DNA of 64,000 nt, from positions 157,989-221,988 of the forward strand of contig NZ_LAUS01000008.1 in NCBI RefSeq assembly GCF_005061465.1, in the 5' to 3' direction. Source of the stretch: Mycoplasmopsis bovis 8790. GTDB taxonomy: Bacteria; Bacillota_I; Bacilli_A; Mycoplasmatales; Metamycoplasmataceae. Below, one piece after another: positions 10,234-22,200 of this stretch; positions within the stretch are counted from its first letter, which is position 1; every line of letters begins with the position of its first letter. The position numbers and the translations under genes are program-made. The notes under the pieces were generated by a model, which was not told the DNA's origin, made no database searches, and saw only the letters and a program-made list of their open reading frames with translations.

Positions 10234-10461
10234 TTAATCAGAAACAGGCTCTTTTTTTACAATAAAAATGTTTGAGTTAATTATAAGCAAATCTCCATTT
10301 TTAACTTTGGTGTTTCTTCCTTCAGGCTTTTTATTATTTATTAAAACCTTGTTATTTTCTAAATAAAATTTTGCTCCCCCGCCTGTTTGAATTAAACCAA
10401 TCTTTTTTAATAATTGACCTATTGTTATAAAATCATTTTTAATATAAATTTCAGGTTTCAT
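10234..10461 (-). CDS. S4-domain RNA-binding protein, YaaA-like
   Basis: 75 residues made almost entirely of an S4 fold: ITIGQLLKKIGLIQTGG, then a VLINN..PE.R segment and an ending that alternates hydrophobic residues. It lies 2 bases after dnaN in the position of yaaA in the classic dnaA-dnaN-yaaA-recF order of Firmicutes. The family is thought to act in ribosome assembly or rRNA binding. No recF follows; two tRNA genes come next. Confidence 0.8.
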   Translation of the reverse strand: MKPEIYIKNDFITIGQLLKKIGLIQTGGGAKFYLENNKVLINNKKPEGRNTKVKNGDLLIINSNIFIVKKEPVSD

Positions 10462-10463
10462 TT

Positions 10464-11573
10464 TTACCTTCTAAGCGGAGTTATTATTTGTTTTGAATTT
10501 GGATTATCTTTAGAAAAGAGAACAATGTTTTGTACTTTTTCATCAATTAAAATATATGTTTCTCCTTCGGTTATTGTTATTGCTTCTTTTAGATAATTAA
10601 AATTCATATCAAAAACAAATGGAGAACCTTCTAAAACAAATTTCGTTGTTTTAACATTCGAATCTCCTAATTCATCTAATTTTGTATAAATATTTATTTC
10701 GTTATTAGAAATTTTTAATTCAATTCTGTTTTGTTTGTCAGCAGAAGAATTAATTCAGATCTTATTTAAAAGATTGTTAAACTCAGATTTCTCAATGGTT
10801 ATTTTGTGCTTCGTGTTTGAAATTGCTTTGTTAAACAATTGTTCAACATTGTGATATGGTAAATCAGTAATTCTTGCTGTTATTGTTGTGTTGTCATATT
10901 CAACACCAAATTTTATAGAGTTGTAAAACATTGTTACAATTTTTGGCACATCTGTTGGAAGTAACTCTTTAACATCTTTTGCATTGACACTGAAATCAAA
11001 ATCATCTAACATTTGATCGGTTTTGATTGAATAATAGGCTAATCTAAATGTGTCAGTTGCTGCCAAATTTAATTTATTTCCAGAACTTTTAAAATTTATA
11101 CATTTATATATTAAATTAGCTCCATTGCTTGCTGCAAAAGCAACATTTTTAACAGCTTTTTTAAATTCTTCGGTGTTTACATTAAATTTTTTAATATTTA
11201 TGTTTTCATCGATTTGAGGGAAAGAAACTAACTCATTTAATGTAAGAGTATAAACTGAATCTTGTTGTCTAATTTCCATTTTATTAAAGTAAGTTTTTAT
11301 TTCAATAAATCCATTTAATTTTTTGATAATGCTTTTAAAATAATTTGCTTGAACCAAAAACTCACCATCTTCTTCTACAATGATTTTTGAATCATCAACT
11401 TTAACGTTTTTTACAATGTTAGTTATTTCATTTGTTGCTTCAAATTTAACAACATTTTTGTTTGCTGTTATTTTTATGCATCTCATTCCATATAAAGAAC
11501 TAAGTGGATCTGAGAATCTAGATACAATTTCAATTATGTCATCTAAAAAATTTTTGTTTACAATAATTTTCAT
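10464..11573 (-). CDS. dnaN: DNA polymerase III beta subunit (sliding clamp)
   Basis: 369 residues, the normal length for the three-domain clamp. It begins MKIIVNKNFL and carries the family's middle-domain pattern (LAATDTFRLAYY, equivalent to the usual ATDSHRLA). It encircles DNA and tethers the replicative polymerase. A single TGA (Trp) near residue 273 would truncate it under the standard code. It sits 134 bases after dnaA, which may allow its own promoter, and 2 bases before the S4 gene. Confidence 0.95.
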
Positions 11574-11609
11574 TTTTTCCTTAAATAATAAATATATGTT
11601 TTGTTAATT

Positions 11610-11618
11610 TGTTGATAA
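11610..11618 (-). promoter_or_regulatory. Near-consensus DnaA box between dnaA and dnaN
   Basis: The plus-strand TGTTGATAA differs at one base from the reverse-oriented DnaA box TGTGGATAA. It lies in the 134-base dnaA-dnaN gap. In related mycoplasmas DnaA boxes occur on both sides of dnaA, so it may be part of the origin or an autoregulatory site. A single near-match is weak evidence. Confidence 0.35.
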
Positions 11619-11707
11619 GTACAAAAAGTATCGTTTTTTTGTTTTTTTATTAGGTTCTTTTTGTATTTTTGCTTAAAACTATGTGTTTATAAATATTTTT
11701 TTAATTG

Positions 11708-13108
11708 TTAACTTTTCTTAAAAATCTCGTTGCTTATTTCAGAAATAGTTCTTTTGAATGTTCTGTCAGATTGTTCTGTTTCTTTCTCAATTTTTCTAAC
11801 AGCATTGATAATGGTAGAGTGGTCTCTATTGCCAAAAAACTTGCCAATTTGCTCTAGTGATAAGTCTAGTTGCTTTTTAACAATTCAAATAGCTATATGT
11901 CTAGCTAAAACAACATCTTTTCTTCTGCTTTTACCTAGTATTTCAGAACGCGAAAGCTTGTAATATTTAGCAACGTATTCAATAATGACACCGGGTGTAA
12001 CTTTTTCTTTTACTTGCTGAATGTCTTTAAGAATTGAATTAACTATAGCAAGTGTATATCTTGAATTTGTTTTAACAATTTCAGAGTTATAAAACCTTAA
12101 ACGATTTATTGCACCAATTAAACTTCTTATGCTATTTGCATGGTTTTTAACAATAAAGTTTTTCGCATCATCTTCCCATAGTTCCGGTGTCATCTTGTTT
12201 ATGCCAATCATATAGTCTAATATTTTGAGTAGGTCAGCTTTTTGTGGCTCATCGATTGAAAGTTGCAATCCCATTGAAAGACGGCTTATCAATCTAGCAT
12301 CAAATGAATTTTGCAAAGAATATATAGGTCGGTCGGAACAAATTATTGTGGTTCTTTTCTGATTTATTCTGCTGTCTAAAATATTAAAAATTAGTTCAAT
12401 TGTTGCTTTTTTATTGCCTATTCCGTAACTTTGAAAGTCATCAAACATAACTATATCGGCATTGTCAAAATGATTTCTTATTTGTTTTAACTTACGCTGA
12501 TCGTTTTCTTGAAGAAAGTATGATATATCTCTTGTAAAAGAATTAGCATTTATGTATTTAACAGAAACATCTTTTTTAAGAAGCTCATTACATATGGCAT
12601 TGAGTAAATGCGTTTTGCCTATTCCGGATTTCCCATAAATAAATATTGGATTATAGTCTTCTTCACCATCAACAATTAATCTTGCTATTCTGATAGCTTC
12701 TTTATTAAAGTTACCTTCCACATAATTATCAAATGTTTTAGTCTTGTCAACTTCACGATTTGACAATTCAATATTTTCAATTGCCTCTTCTTTTCTTTCA
12801 CGTTTTATCTTCTTTTTTATAGCTGAATCGAGCAAAACAAAGCTAAATGTGCATTTACGTTCAAATGTTTCATCAAGAGATTTTTGAATGCTACTTTCAT
12901 AAGCTTTAATTACATATTGAGAATTAGGTGTTATGTTTGTTGTTCCAATTGTTATATGACCTATTTTTGAAATATCTTTGATTTCAAAATTAGCAAAAAA
13001 GTTTTTATAAAGCATCTGATCACCTAATTCTTGTCTCAGAATATCTAAAAAAGTTTCAGTGTAAGACTTTAAAGCAATTTCCTTATCATTAGTGCTGTTG
13101 ATATTCAT
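11708..13108 (-). CDS. dnaA: Chromosomal replication initiator DnaA
   Basis: 466 residues. Domain I is at the N-terminus, then a basic/acidic linker (about residues 96-125). The AAA+ domain has the Walker A motif YGKSGIGKTHL (about 159-166) and a Walker B MFDDFQ, and domain IV has the signature GNRDHSTI that contacts the DnaA box. It opens the origin and loads the replisome. The start at 13108 opens into an AT-rich region with two perfect DnaA boxes, so autoregulation is likely. Two Trp codons are TGA-sensitive near the C-terminal domain. Confidence 0.96.
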
Positions 13109-13289
13109 ATATATAATAATAAAATAATAAATATTATTATTGGTTTATAAAGTGTTTATATAACAAGTTATCCACAATATTTTAATGAGTTATCCACAAT
13201 TGATTGTTGATATATGTCTGATTTTTAAATGATTTATAAATGAACATAATTTAATTCATAAGGTTATTATTACTCTATAATTAATAAAA
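13109..13289. other. Replication origin region (oriC) with DnaA boxes
   Basis: The 181-base divergent spacer between dnaA and the recD-like gene is extremely AT-rich. It holds two perfect DnaA boxes, TTATCCACA, at 13168-13176 and 13190-13198, in the same orientation and 22 bases apart, plus weaker TGTTTATA/TTGTTGATA matches. Gene orientation flips here: dnaA-dnaN read left and recD-ftsH read right, both as leading strands. This is the expected location of oriC. Confidence 0.85.
13276..13281 (+). promoter_or_regulatory. -10 box, leaderless start of the recD-pth-tilS operon
   Basis: TATAAT ends 8 nt before the ATG at 13290. There is no room for a ribosome binding site. Confidence 0.6.
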
Positions 13290-15560
13290 ATGATTGTATC
13301 AAGCAATAGTAATCAAGAAGTAATTAAACTAAAAGGAAAGTTTTTAACTATTAAATGAAGCGGGGCTGACAGTAGCGGAACAAGAGAGCTCTGAATTTTT
13401 GAGTCTAGCTCTGATAAAGAACGCTATTTTATTTATAGTAGTAAACAAGGCATTAAGAGTTCTTGTTTTTATGATATTGAAATTAAAGCAAAATCATTTA
13501 AACGTTCAAAGTACCAAAACCAATCATACGAATTGATTAGTTGTAAAATTGTTAGTCCTGATAATGACAGTGATGTTGAAAAAATGCTAGTAAGTAATGT
13601 GAGCGGCCTAGGGGTAAAAGGAATCCAGAAAATAAAAAATGAATTAGATTTGTCAAGTATCAAAGAGTTATTTAATGATGTAACTATTGCCAAAAATGTG
13701 CTTAAAACAGCAGTATACGAAAATTTAAAGGCCTTTATTGATAGCTTCGATCAAAAAGATTATGACTTTTTTTATGAGCACGGTCTTTTGAAGTTGTATG
13801 ATAAACTGCACACAAAATTTGAAAATAAAGATTTTGTTAGCCGGTACAAAAATGGCGGAGATCCATATGAATTGTATGTTGACCACTGAATTGATTTTAA
13901 GCTTGTGGATGCTTTTGCTTCGGTTATTAATCCTGATTTAGATGCTTACAAAAAAGTAAGAGCATTTACTTACAAAATATTAAGAACTAATTTTAGTAGT
14001 CTTTGTTCAATGTACTATGATGACTCGCCGCTTTATAGACAATTGTGAAATTTTTATGATTCATATAGGAATGATAATTCAGACAATAGCACACTTTTTG
14101 AACAATCATATATTGTCTCATTGTTAGGCATGCTGTTGGAAAAATATAGTATTCCTAATGATTTAATCATTGAGTCTCTTAAAATAATGATTCAACGTGG
14201 TGAAATATATTTTGATAGCTTATCTAAAAGACTTTCATTGAACGAAATTTATGAACAAGAACTTTTTATTAGCAAAAAACTTATAAAAATAAGAGATCAA
14301 GAAATAAAGAAACAAATTATTCCTTTACCATCACAAAATTTATCAAGCGAACAAAAAGAAGCTTATTCTAGTGCATTAAAGAATCCGGTTTCTGTAATAA
14401 CTGGTTATCCAGGAACAGGAAAAAGTTATTTAATTGCTTATATTGTGGAGACATTATTAGATGGCAAATATTATAAGAAAAAAGATATTGCTGTTTTAAC
14501 TCCAACAGGGCGTGCATCTACCATATTAACCTATAAAACAGGCATAGAAGCAAAAACAATTCATAGTTTTTTAAAACTTTCAAAGCCTGATGAAGATGAA
14601 TTATTTATTGAATCATTTGAGAAAGAGAATCTAGTCAAAGTTGTTATTGTTGATGAGTTTTCGATGGTTAGTTTACCAATATTTTATGAACTATTAAAGA
14701 TATGCAAAAGTATTGAAAAATTGATTCTAGTAGGCGACAGAGATCAGTTGCCATGTATTGGAAAAGGGAACTTATTAGAAGATATAATAAACAGTCAGAA
14801 GTTTCCAACATTTGTATTAAAAGAAGTACATAGAACAGATAAAATTGACATATTTGACCATTTTATAGCCATAAACGAAAACAAGGTTCCAAGTTTAAAT
14901 ACTGCTAATGTTAAGTTTATTGAACAAAATGGCACCCAGTTTTTAAATAACATTGTCAAAATATACGAAGAAAAAGTTAATAAGTATTCTATTGATAATG
15001 TCATAATTTTGCTTCCTTCATATTTAGAGTTGGGTCAGCCAGGAATAAATGAAGTTAATAAGAGACTTCAAGATTGAAACGTCAAAAGAACTGGTGCAAA
15101 GAAAAATTTATTTATTTACAACAATTTAACCTTATTTATTGGTGATAGAGTTATTCAAACAATAAATGATTACGATAAAAACGTGTTCAATGGTGAAATA
15201 GGCATTATTGAAGAGATAAGCTTGGATAGCAGAAATATACATATAGTAGTTGCATTTGGAAATGACAAAAAAATTAAATACACAAAGAGTGAAATTTTAG
15301 AGAATTTATCATTAGCATATGCTATAACAGTGCATAAGTTTCAAGGCTCGGAAGCAAGCTGTGTTATATTCGGTATTTTAAAAAATAGAGTTGAACATAT
15401 GTTTACTAAAAAATTTATGTATACAGCTGTTTCAAGAGCAAAAGAGGAATTATTGTTGCTTGGTTCAATGGACTTATATACACAAAAAATTCAATCACCT
15501 AATGCTGATTTGAAATACTACACAAACTTGAAAATGCTTATTAAGAAAGAGGCAGAATAA
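13290..15560 (+). CDS. RecD2-like ATP-dependent DNA helicase
   Basis: 756 residues. A helix-hairpin-helix segment (VSGLGVKGIQKI, about residues 105-116) precedes the helicase core, as in RecD2/TraA-type SF1B helicases that lack RecBC. Walker A is GYPGTGKSY (about 371), Walker B is VDEFSMV (about 452), and late motifs are AITVHKFQGSE (about 677) and YTAVSRAKE (about 711). It would be a 5'-3' helicase in DNA repair or recombination. It begins a tight operon in which its stop overlaps the pth start. Many TGA codons encode Trp. The start is supported by the leaderless promoter. Confidence 0.88.
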
Positions 15561-16126
15561 TGAAATTGATTGTTGGACTAGGAAACCCAGGAAATGAATA
15601 TAGATTCACAAGACACAATGCAGGATTTTTGGCAATTGATAAAATTTGTGAAAAGCTAAATATTTCTCTTAATAAAGAGAAATTTAATGGTGAGTTTGCT
15701 GTATCTGACGGATTTATTTTGGCCAGACCTCTTACATATATGAATAAATCAGGTGATTTTATTTATTCAATAGCTAATTTTTACAAGATTGATCCATCTG
15801 ACATCATTGTTATTTATGATGATTTAAGTTTTTCCGTTGGACAAGCAGCAATAAAAATTGGCGGATCTAGTGCAGGACATAGAGGAATAGAAAGCTTAAT
15901 GAGCAAATTTAAAACTAATGATTTTAAAAGAATTAGAGTAGGAATTGGAGCAAGTAATAATCTAGCTATCAAGGATTATGTTCTTTCTCTGTTTTCAAAA
16001 GAAGAAATGCTTATTGTTGAAGAAGTATTAGAAAGAGTAGCTTATGCAGCAATATCATTAGTTTATAATGACATAAATTTTGTGACAAACAAATTTAATA
16101 CTGATAACAAAAAGAGAGTTATATAG
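15560..16126 (+). CDS. pth: Peptidyl-tRNA hydrolase
   Basis: 188 residues, the normal length. It opens GLGNPGNEYRFTRHNAGF with the catalytic His19, then has RPLTYMNKSG and YDDLSFSVG with the catalytic Asp, and a GGSSAGHRG substrate-binding loop. It releases peptides from stalled peptidyl-tRNA so the tRNA can be reused. The start codon overlaps the helicase stop (TAATG) and its stop overlaps the tilS start, so the three genes are translationally coupled. Confidence 0.96.
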   Translation: MKLIVGLGNPGNEYRFTRHNAGFLAIDKICEKLNISLNKEKFNGEFAVSDGFILARPLTYMNKSGDFIYSIANFYKIDPSDIIVIYDDLSFSVGQAAIKIGGSSAGHRGIESLMSKFKTNDFKRIRVGIGASNNLAIKDYVLSLFSKEEMLIVEEVLERVAYAAISLVYNDINFVTNKFNTDNKKRVI

Positions 16127-16986
16127 TGATTTTATTAGGTGTTAGTGGCGGCCCAGATTCAATGTATTTGCTTGATTTGTTATCTAGCGAAAGAAGTGAT
16201 ATTGTTGTGGCCACAGTTAACTATAATGTTCGAGAAAACTCGTCATATGATTTAGAAGTAGTCAGAAAATATTGTAAGGAAAAAGGTATTATATTTGAGT
16301 ATTTAGAAATTGACCAAAGTGCCTGTTTTAAAGGCAATTTTGAGCAATGAGCACGAAATGTTAGGTTTGATTTTTTTAAAAAGCTGTATGAAAAATACAA
16401 TTGTGAAGCTTTGTATTTAGCACATCAAAAAGATGACTTCATAGAAAGTTATTTTATGCAAAAAGAATCAAACAGAGAGCCTGATTTTTTTGGCATAAGA
16501 GCACAAAATGAAATATTTGGAATGAATGTTTTACGACCGCTTGTCAACAAGATGTTCAAGAGCGAAATTTTAGAATATTTGCATGAAAATAAAATCGAAT
16601 ATGCCTATGATTACACAAATGATTTAACTATTTATACTAGGAATAAAATTAGAGACAGACTAAAAAACCTATCAAACAGGGAAAAAAGTAAAATTTTAGA
16701 TGAAATTAATAAACTAAACCAACACTTACAGACAGTAGAATATGAAGTACTAGCTGAATACAACGAGTGAAAAAACACTAATTTTAGTCAAGATATATTT
16801 GCCAAATTAATGAACAAAGAAAGATTAGTTTATAAACTTATACATGAAAAGTTTTTTGATATCAATCTTTCTAAAGGCAAAATAAATTCAGTAGTAGAGT
16901 TTATAATTAGCAAAAACAGAACCAGCAAATATTTATTAAAAAATGATGTTTTTATACAAAAAAAGCAAGGAAAATTAATTTTTTAA
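16126..16986 (+). CDS. tilS: tRNA(Ile)-lysidine synthase (short form)
   Basis: 286 residues starting with GTG inside the pth stop (TAGTG). The PP-loop SGGPDS is at residues 7-12. AHQKDDFIE (usual HH.DD..E) and the RNKIRDRL motif near residue 170 identify TilS, which makes lysidine at C34 of tRNA-Ile so that it reads AUA. It is shorter than the 400+ residue enzymes of other bacteria because the C-terminal domains are reduced, as is usual in mycoplasmas. The pth-tilS-ftsH order is the conserved Firmicute arrangement. Confidence 0.92.
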
Positions 16987-17056
16987 TTTTCGACTAAATT
17001 TTAAAATTACATTAAAATTATAAACATTAATATAAATAAAAAGGAAGGAGAGCTGT

Positions 17057-19087
17057 ATGGAAAATGAAAGAAAACAAAAGATAGCCAAAATTGTGCTTTG
17101 AACAATACTATCAGCAGTAATTCTTTTAATAATCACATTACTTCTCTGAAACCGTTTTAAACCTAAAGTTAAAGTTGGCAATTTTAACGACTTTTTAAAT
17201 GATGTTAAAGCAGCCACTGCAAGTTTAGAAGACAATACATATTTAGAACAAGTAAAACTAGACAGTGTGTCGGATGTCATTAAATATACATTTGTTGATA
17301 ATGGAGTTGCTAGAAGCCGCGAAATAAGTCTTGGAGGAGAAGTAATTAAGAAAACTTTCTTATTTCTGCCTGATAAGTTCTTTATTGGCGACCAAGAATT
17401 TTTAATTATTAATTTATTAAAACATCCTGGAGCTTCTGCTGACGTTATTTCTAATAATTGAAGCACAACAGGAATAGTCTTAGAGAAAACTAATACATTT
17501 GCTAGAATTGCGCTTTCAATATTACCTACATTATTATGAATAATTATTCTTTTCTGATTGTACCGTTCAATGATGAAAAGAAGTATGAATATGATTGGTG
17601 CTATTGGAGATGAAAAGAATCCCGCACAAAAAATTAAAAGTGATAAAACTTTTAAAGATGTCGCAGGAAACAAAGAAGCTGTTGAAGAAATTAAAGAAAT
17701 CGTTGACTACTTAAAAAATCCTAAAAAATATGAACTAGCTGGCGCAAGAATGCCACACGGTATTTTATTAGGTGGCCCACCCGGCACTGGTAAAACTTTA
17801 TTAGCTAAAGCAACTGCTGGTGAAGCTAATGTTCCTTTTTACTTTATTTCAGCATCTAACTTTGTTGAAATGTTTGTTGGTTTAGGAGCAAAAAGAGTAA
17901 GAACTGTTGTTGATGAAGCACGTAAAAATGCACCTGCAATAATCTTTATCGATGAGCTTGATGCAATAGGTAGAACCAGAGGATCTGGTATTGGTGGTGG
18001 TCACGATGAACGTGAACAAACACTTAACCAACTACTTGTTGAAATGGATGGGATGAAAGAGAACAACGGAATTTTGTTCTTCGCAGCAACAAACAGAACT
18101 GACGTTTTAGACCCAGCATTAACCCGTCCTGGTAGATTTGACAGAACAATTACTGTTGGATTGCCTGATGTTAAAGAACGTGAAGAAATTCTTAACCTAC
18201 ATGCTAAAGGTAAGAGAGTGTCTCCAAATGTTAACTTAGCCCAAGTTGCAAAAAGAACCCCTGGTTACTCAGGCGCTCAATTAGAAAATGTTATAAATGA
18301 AGCTGGATTGCTTGCTGTTAGAAGAGATTCAGAAATCATTGAGCGTGATGATATTGATGAGGCTATAGATAGAGTAATGGCCGGGCCCGCTAAGAAGAAT
18401 AGAGTTATAACTAAGAGCGAATTAACAATGGTAGCCTACCATGAGGCAGGACATGCTGTTGTTGGTATTAAAATGCCTGGCGCAAATAAAGTGCAAAAAA
18501 TTACAATTATTCCTCGTGGTCAAGCAGGCGGATATAACTTAATGACGCCTGAAGAAGAAAAGTACAATCTCACCAAAAAAGAACTTATTGCTATGATCAC
18601 TAGCTTTATGGGTGGTAGAGCTGCTGAAGAGATTATTTATGGAAAAGAAAATGTTTCAACAGGAGCTTCTGATGACTTACATAAAGCAACTAAGATTGCT
18701 AGAAAAATGGTCACTGAGTGAGGTATGTCTGCATTAGGTCCTATTCAATATGAGCAAGACGAAGGATCTCCATTCCTAGGTAGAGACTATCTAAAATCAG
18801 CGCAATTTTCAGCTCAGGTTGCACATGAAATTGATATTGAAGTTAGAAACATAATTACTGAAGCAGAAAAGAAAGCTAAGGAAATTATTGAAGAAAACAG
18901 GGAACTCCATGAATTGATTAAAACAGCATTATTAGAAAAAGAAACAATAGTTGCTGAAGAGATTGAGTATATTGCTAAAAATATGAAGCTTCCTTCAGAG
19001 AAAAAAGAAGAAAAATCTGAAAATGTTAACTTGACAATTGATGATATTTTAGAAGGAAAGTCTGAAGAAAAACCAGAAACGATGTAA
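17057..19087 (+). CDS. ftsH: ATP-dependent zinc metalloprotease FtsH
   Basis: 676 residues. Two membrane helices (about 13-34 and 150-170) flank an external domain. The AAA+ module has Walker [10 protein letters not shown] (about 238), Walker B FIDELDA and the SRH arginine segment RPGRFDR. The zinc motif HEAGH is near 461. It degrades misfolded membrane and short-lived cytosolic proteins. The start follows AAGGAAGGAG closely. The tail is acidic and Lys/Glu rich, and the stop lies inside the terminator stem. Confidence 0.96.
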
Positions 19088-19104
19088 AAACATCGTTTTT
19101 TTGT
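19077..19104 (+). terminator. Terminator overlapping the ftsH stop codon
   Basis: AAACGATG (19077-19084) pairs with CATCGTTT (19091-19098), followed by a T-run. The TAA stop at 19085-19087 lies in the loop, so the coding sequence forms the 5' arm. The following 160 bases to the next gene show no clear feature except an AT-rich inverted repeat. Confidence 0.8.
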
Positions 19105-19267
19105 TTTTTAGAAGAAGGAACAGACATAATATTAGTTTGACTAAAACATCTATAAAAAAGGAATAAGCAGACTTAAACGAAGGCGGACTGCTGCGAAAAT
19201 TAAATAATTTATTTTTAATAAATTATATTTATAATTTCTACACTTTATATTTAGGATTAAATTTGCT

Positions 19268-22200
19268 ATGTGGAGATTATCAAAAGAAGTTTTTAAGTCC
19301 TTATCAAAAAACAAAATTATGGTCATAGGCTTAAGTATACTTATTTTTATTACTTCAGCTGTTTTTACCCTGCTTTCATCACTAAGATCATCAATTGTTA
19401 CAGGTTTTGAAAATTACAAAAAATTATCTGTTAAACACGATTTATCTGTTGATTTAAATTTACCTAGCCAGGGGAGTGCTTACAACCAGGGTTATTTTGT
19501 TAATGGAGAAGTTTTAGGGCAAAATGGAGTTAAGGAATATAAACCAATTAAGTATTACTTAGCTAACGGGACTGGAGAATATAGCGATTCTGTTGAAAAT
19601 GTCTTGTATTTACAAAACACAGAATTTATTAAATTGAATAATTTTACAGGTATCGATGGAAATGAAAACAATAGCAACTACTATCTTAAAAAAGATGATT
19701 TAGATATCTTATATTCAATTTATAGTTCTAATAAAGAAAATTCTATTGTTGAATTTAAGCTAGGGAACGATGAAAACGATGCAAATAAAGCTAGTTTTAA
19801 ATTAAAACAAGCTGATAGAACTTTTAATTTTTATGAGAAAAAAGGCAACAAATTTGAAATTGTTAGAGACACCAAAAGTTTAAATAGTTCTGATAAAGTT
19901 AAATTTGAGAAGGACAATCTTAAGCTTTCAGATTTAATGATCTTAAAAAAAGGAACCGATTCTATCAAGCCAAATATTGTTTACGCTGAACAAGTTCAGC
20001 CCTTATTTATAAATGTTTTAGACAAAAAGATCACAAATGAATATAGTGTTGGTAATAACTGGGTAGCTGAAAACAAAGGAATTATTATTCCTGCTAATGA
20101 ATGGATTGAAAAGTTTGGATTTAAAAAACTTGGAGACAACAATTTTGTCTTTATAAATGAAGGCAATGATAATGACAAGTTATCAAAATTTTTGGACAAA
20201 GCTGAGGCAAATAACTCAGATTTATTGGATGAAAAGTCAAAAGTAAAAAGTGAATGAACAATTAGTGATTTTTATGATAAATCTACAATAGAAGCTAAAC
20301 CTGCGAAAGCAATAACAATCAAAAAAGATGCTGAAATAAAAATTAATAAGAATTTGCTTGCTAAAAAATCTAGAAATGTCTTATTTGAAAGATGGAATTA
20401 TCATACAACATATGTTGGCGATAAGAAAAATCAATGAACTGGCGCTTTTAAAACATTTGTTGATGAACTTGAAAAAAGCAAAAACGACCATAATTCTGCT
20501 AATTATAGGAAGTGAAAAAACTTAAAAGAGTTTTCAAACTGAACAAAAAATATAAAAACTGTTTTTGAGCCATATGATTCATCTAATTTTCCTAAAAAAG
20601 AAGTTAATATAAGCACATTAATCAATGAATTAGATACAAAGCAAAAATTATATAACAGCGATGATTCAAACAATGATATTTCGGAATCAAGGTCAAATTT
20701 TCCGGGCGGATCTAGCTATAAAATAGCCAAATCTGGTGCAAAGAATATAACTGAAATTGAAACATTTATTGATAAAAAAGATCCTAATTATGAGAGAAAG
20801 TTATTTGATGCAATAAATGATAAAGACTTAAAAAATAGAAATTTTAACTTTATAAAGCAAGAAGCATATGAAGTAACTAAAAACATAATCATAGACAAGA
20901 TTGCTAAAGAAGTTGGTGGAAGAGAAAATATAGGTTTAAAAAAAACCATAACTGTTGATGCAATAGATGAAAAGACAAAGAAACAAAATGTTTTTCATTT
21001 CATAAACATTGGAGATGAAAACGGTGAAGTTGATGGCATAAAACTTAATGTCGGCAAGCTTTTCGAAGAACAAAAGAACAAAAGTGCACTTATACCAACT
21101 AATAGATTTGATGAATCTGTTTATAGGCAAAATCAATTACCTCCTTATATTGCTTCGCTTCTTATTCAGTCTATAAGCAAGAATCTTTTTCCAGATCCTA
21201 AGTATGTTGAACCAATTTATGAATTTGCTGAAGTCACTGATATAAATCCTGTTACAAAAGCTATTCGTAAGGAAAACTCGAAAATTGTTTTATTAAACAA
21301 GTATTTAGTTAATGAAAATAATAGAAATATTGATCAAAAGACACTAGAGAGTGAGTACAAGAAATTAAATTTAGGAATAACATTTAGAGGAAATAAGTAT
21401 AAATTAGTTACTTTAGTAAATTCTAATAATCAGCTTTTTTGAAAAACTGTATATAGCGAAGGCATAGACCAATTAGGGTTTGATAAAGGTCTTTTAACAA
21501 AGTGAATGGAGCAAAACAAGGTTACTTTAGCAACCAAATTTATTAAAACTGATGATGAAGGATGAGTTAAAAAAGACCAATCATTAGCAAATATTTCGTA
21601 TGTTCCAACACAATTTTTATCTCCAAAAGCTGAATTAATTAATGATATTTTAGCAACAGGCAAGGTTGACTTTCTTTCTGATGCTATTGAAAAGGAATTA
21701 TTAGATTCGGCATTAGTTAAAGAAGAATTTATTTCACAGGAAAATGTATTTTTAATTACAAATGTACTTAAAAAAGTATTAAACAATAACAACTTTGCTA
21801 GCGCCTTTACATCTTCAAAAATAAACAGAGAATTGTTGCCAAAAATTGGGTTGGATTTACTTTATGAGCTTAGTCATAGTGATTCTGGCAACATTTTCAA
21901 AAGCGTTCTATTCAATGTTTTTGAAAAGGTTAAAGCTAAAATAAGTGAAAAAAGTTCACTTGAAAATCAAAAGAAATATCTAATTGATGAAGTAAATAAT
22001 ATTTACTCATTAATTAATGGATTAGCAGGCATTGATATTAATAAATATTTAAGTGCTGAAGATATTGTTAATTTTTCAAAAGATCCTAAAGAAGTTATTA
22101 ACGCGTTCCAAAATATAATCACTAGTATAGATGCTTATAAATTTAGTCAATATGCTAATGATTGATATAAAAATGAGTGAAGAAAGCAAGTTGAACATAA

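Noticed and set aside
16975..17673. Long minus-strand open frame over the start of ftsH
   Set aside because: It is antisense to conserved FtsH coding sequence. Reading it requires ignoring clear FtsH motifs, and it has no start signal.
19105..19267. Possible structured RNA or tmRNA upstream of the giant permease
   Set aside because: The region has a weak AT-rich inverted repeat but no acceptor stem, T-loop or tag reading frame.
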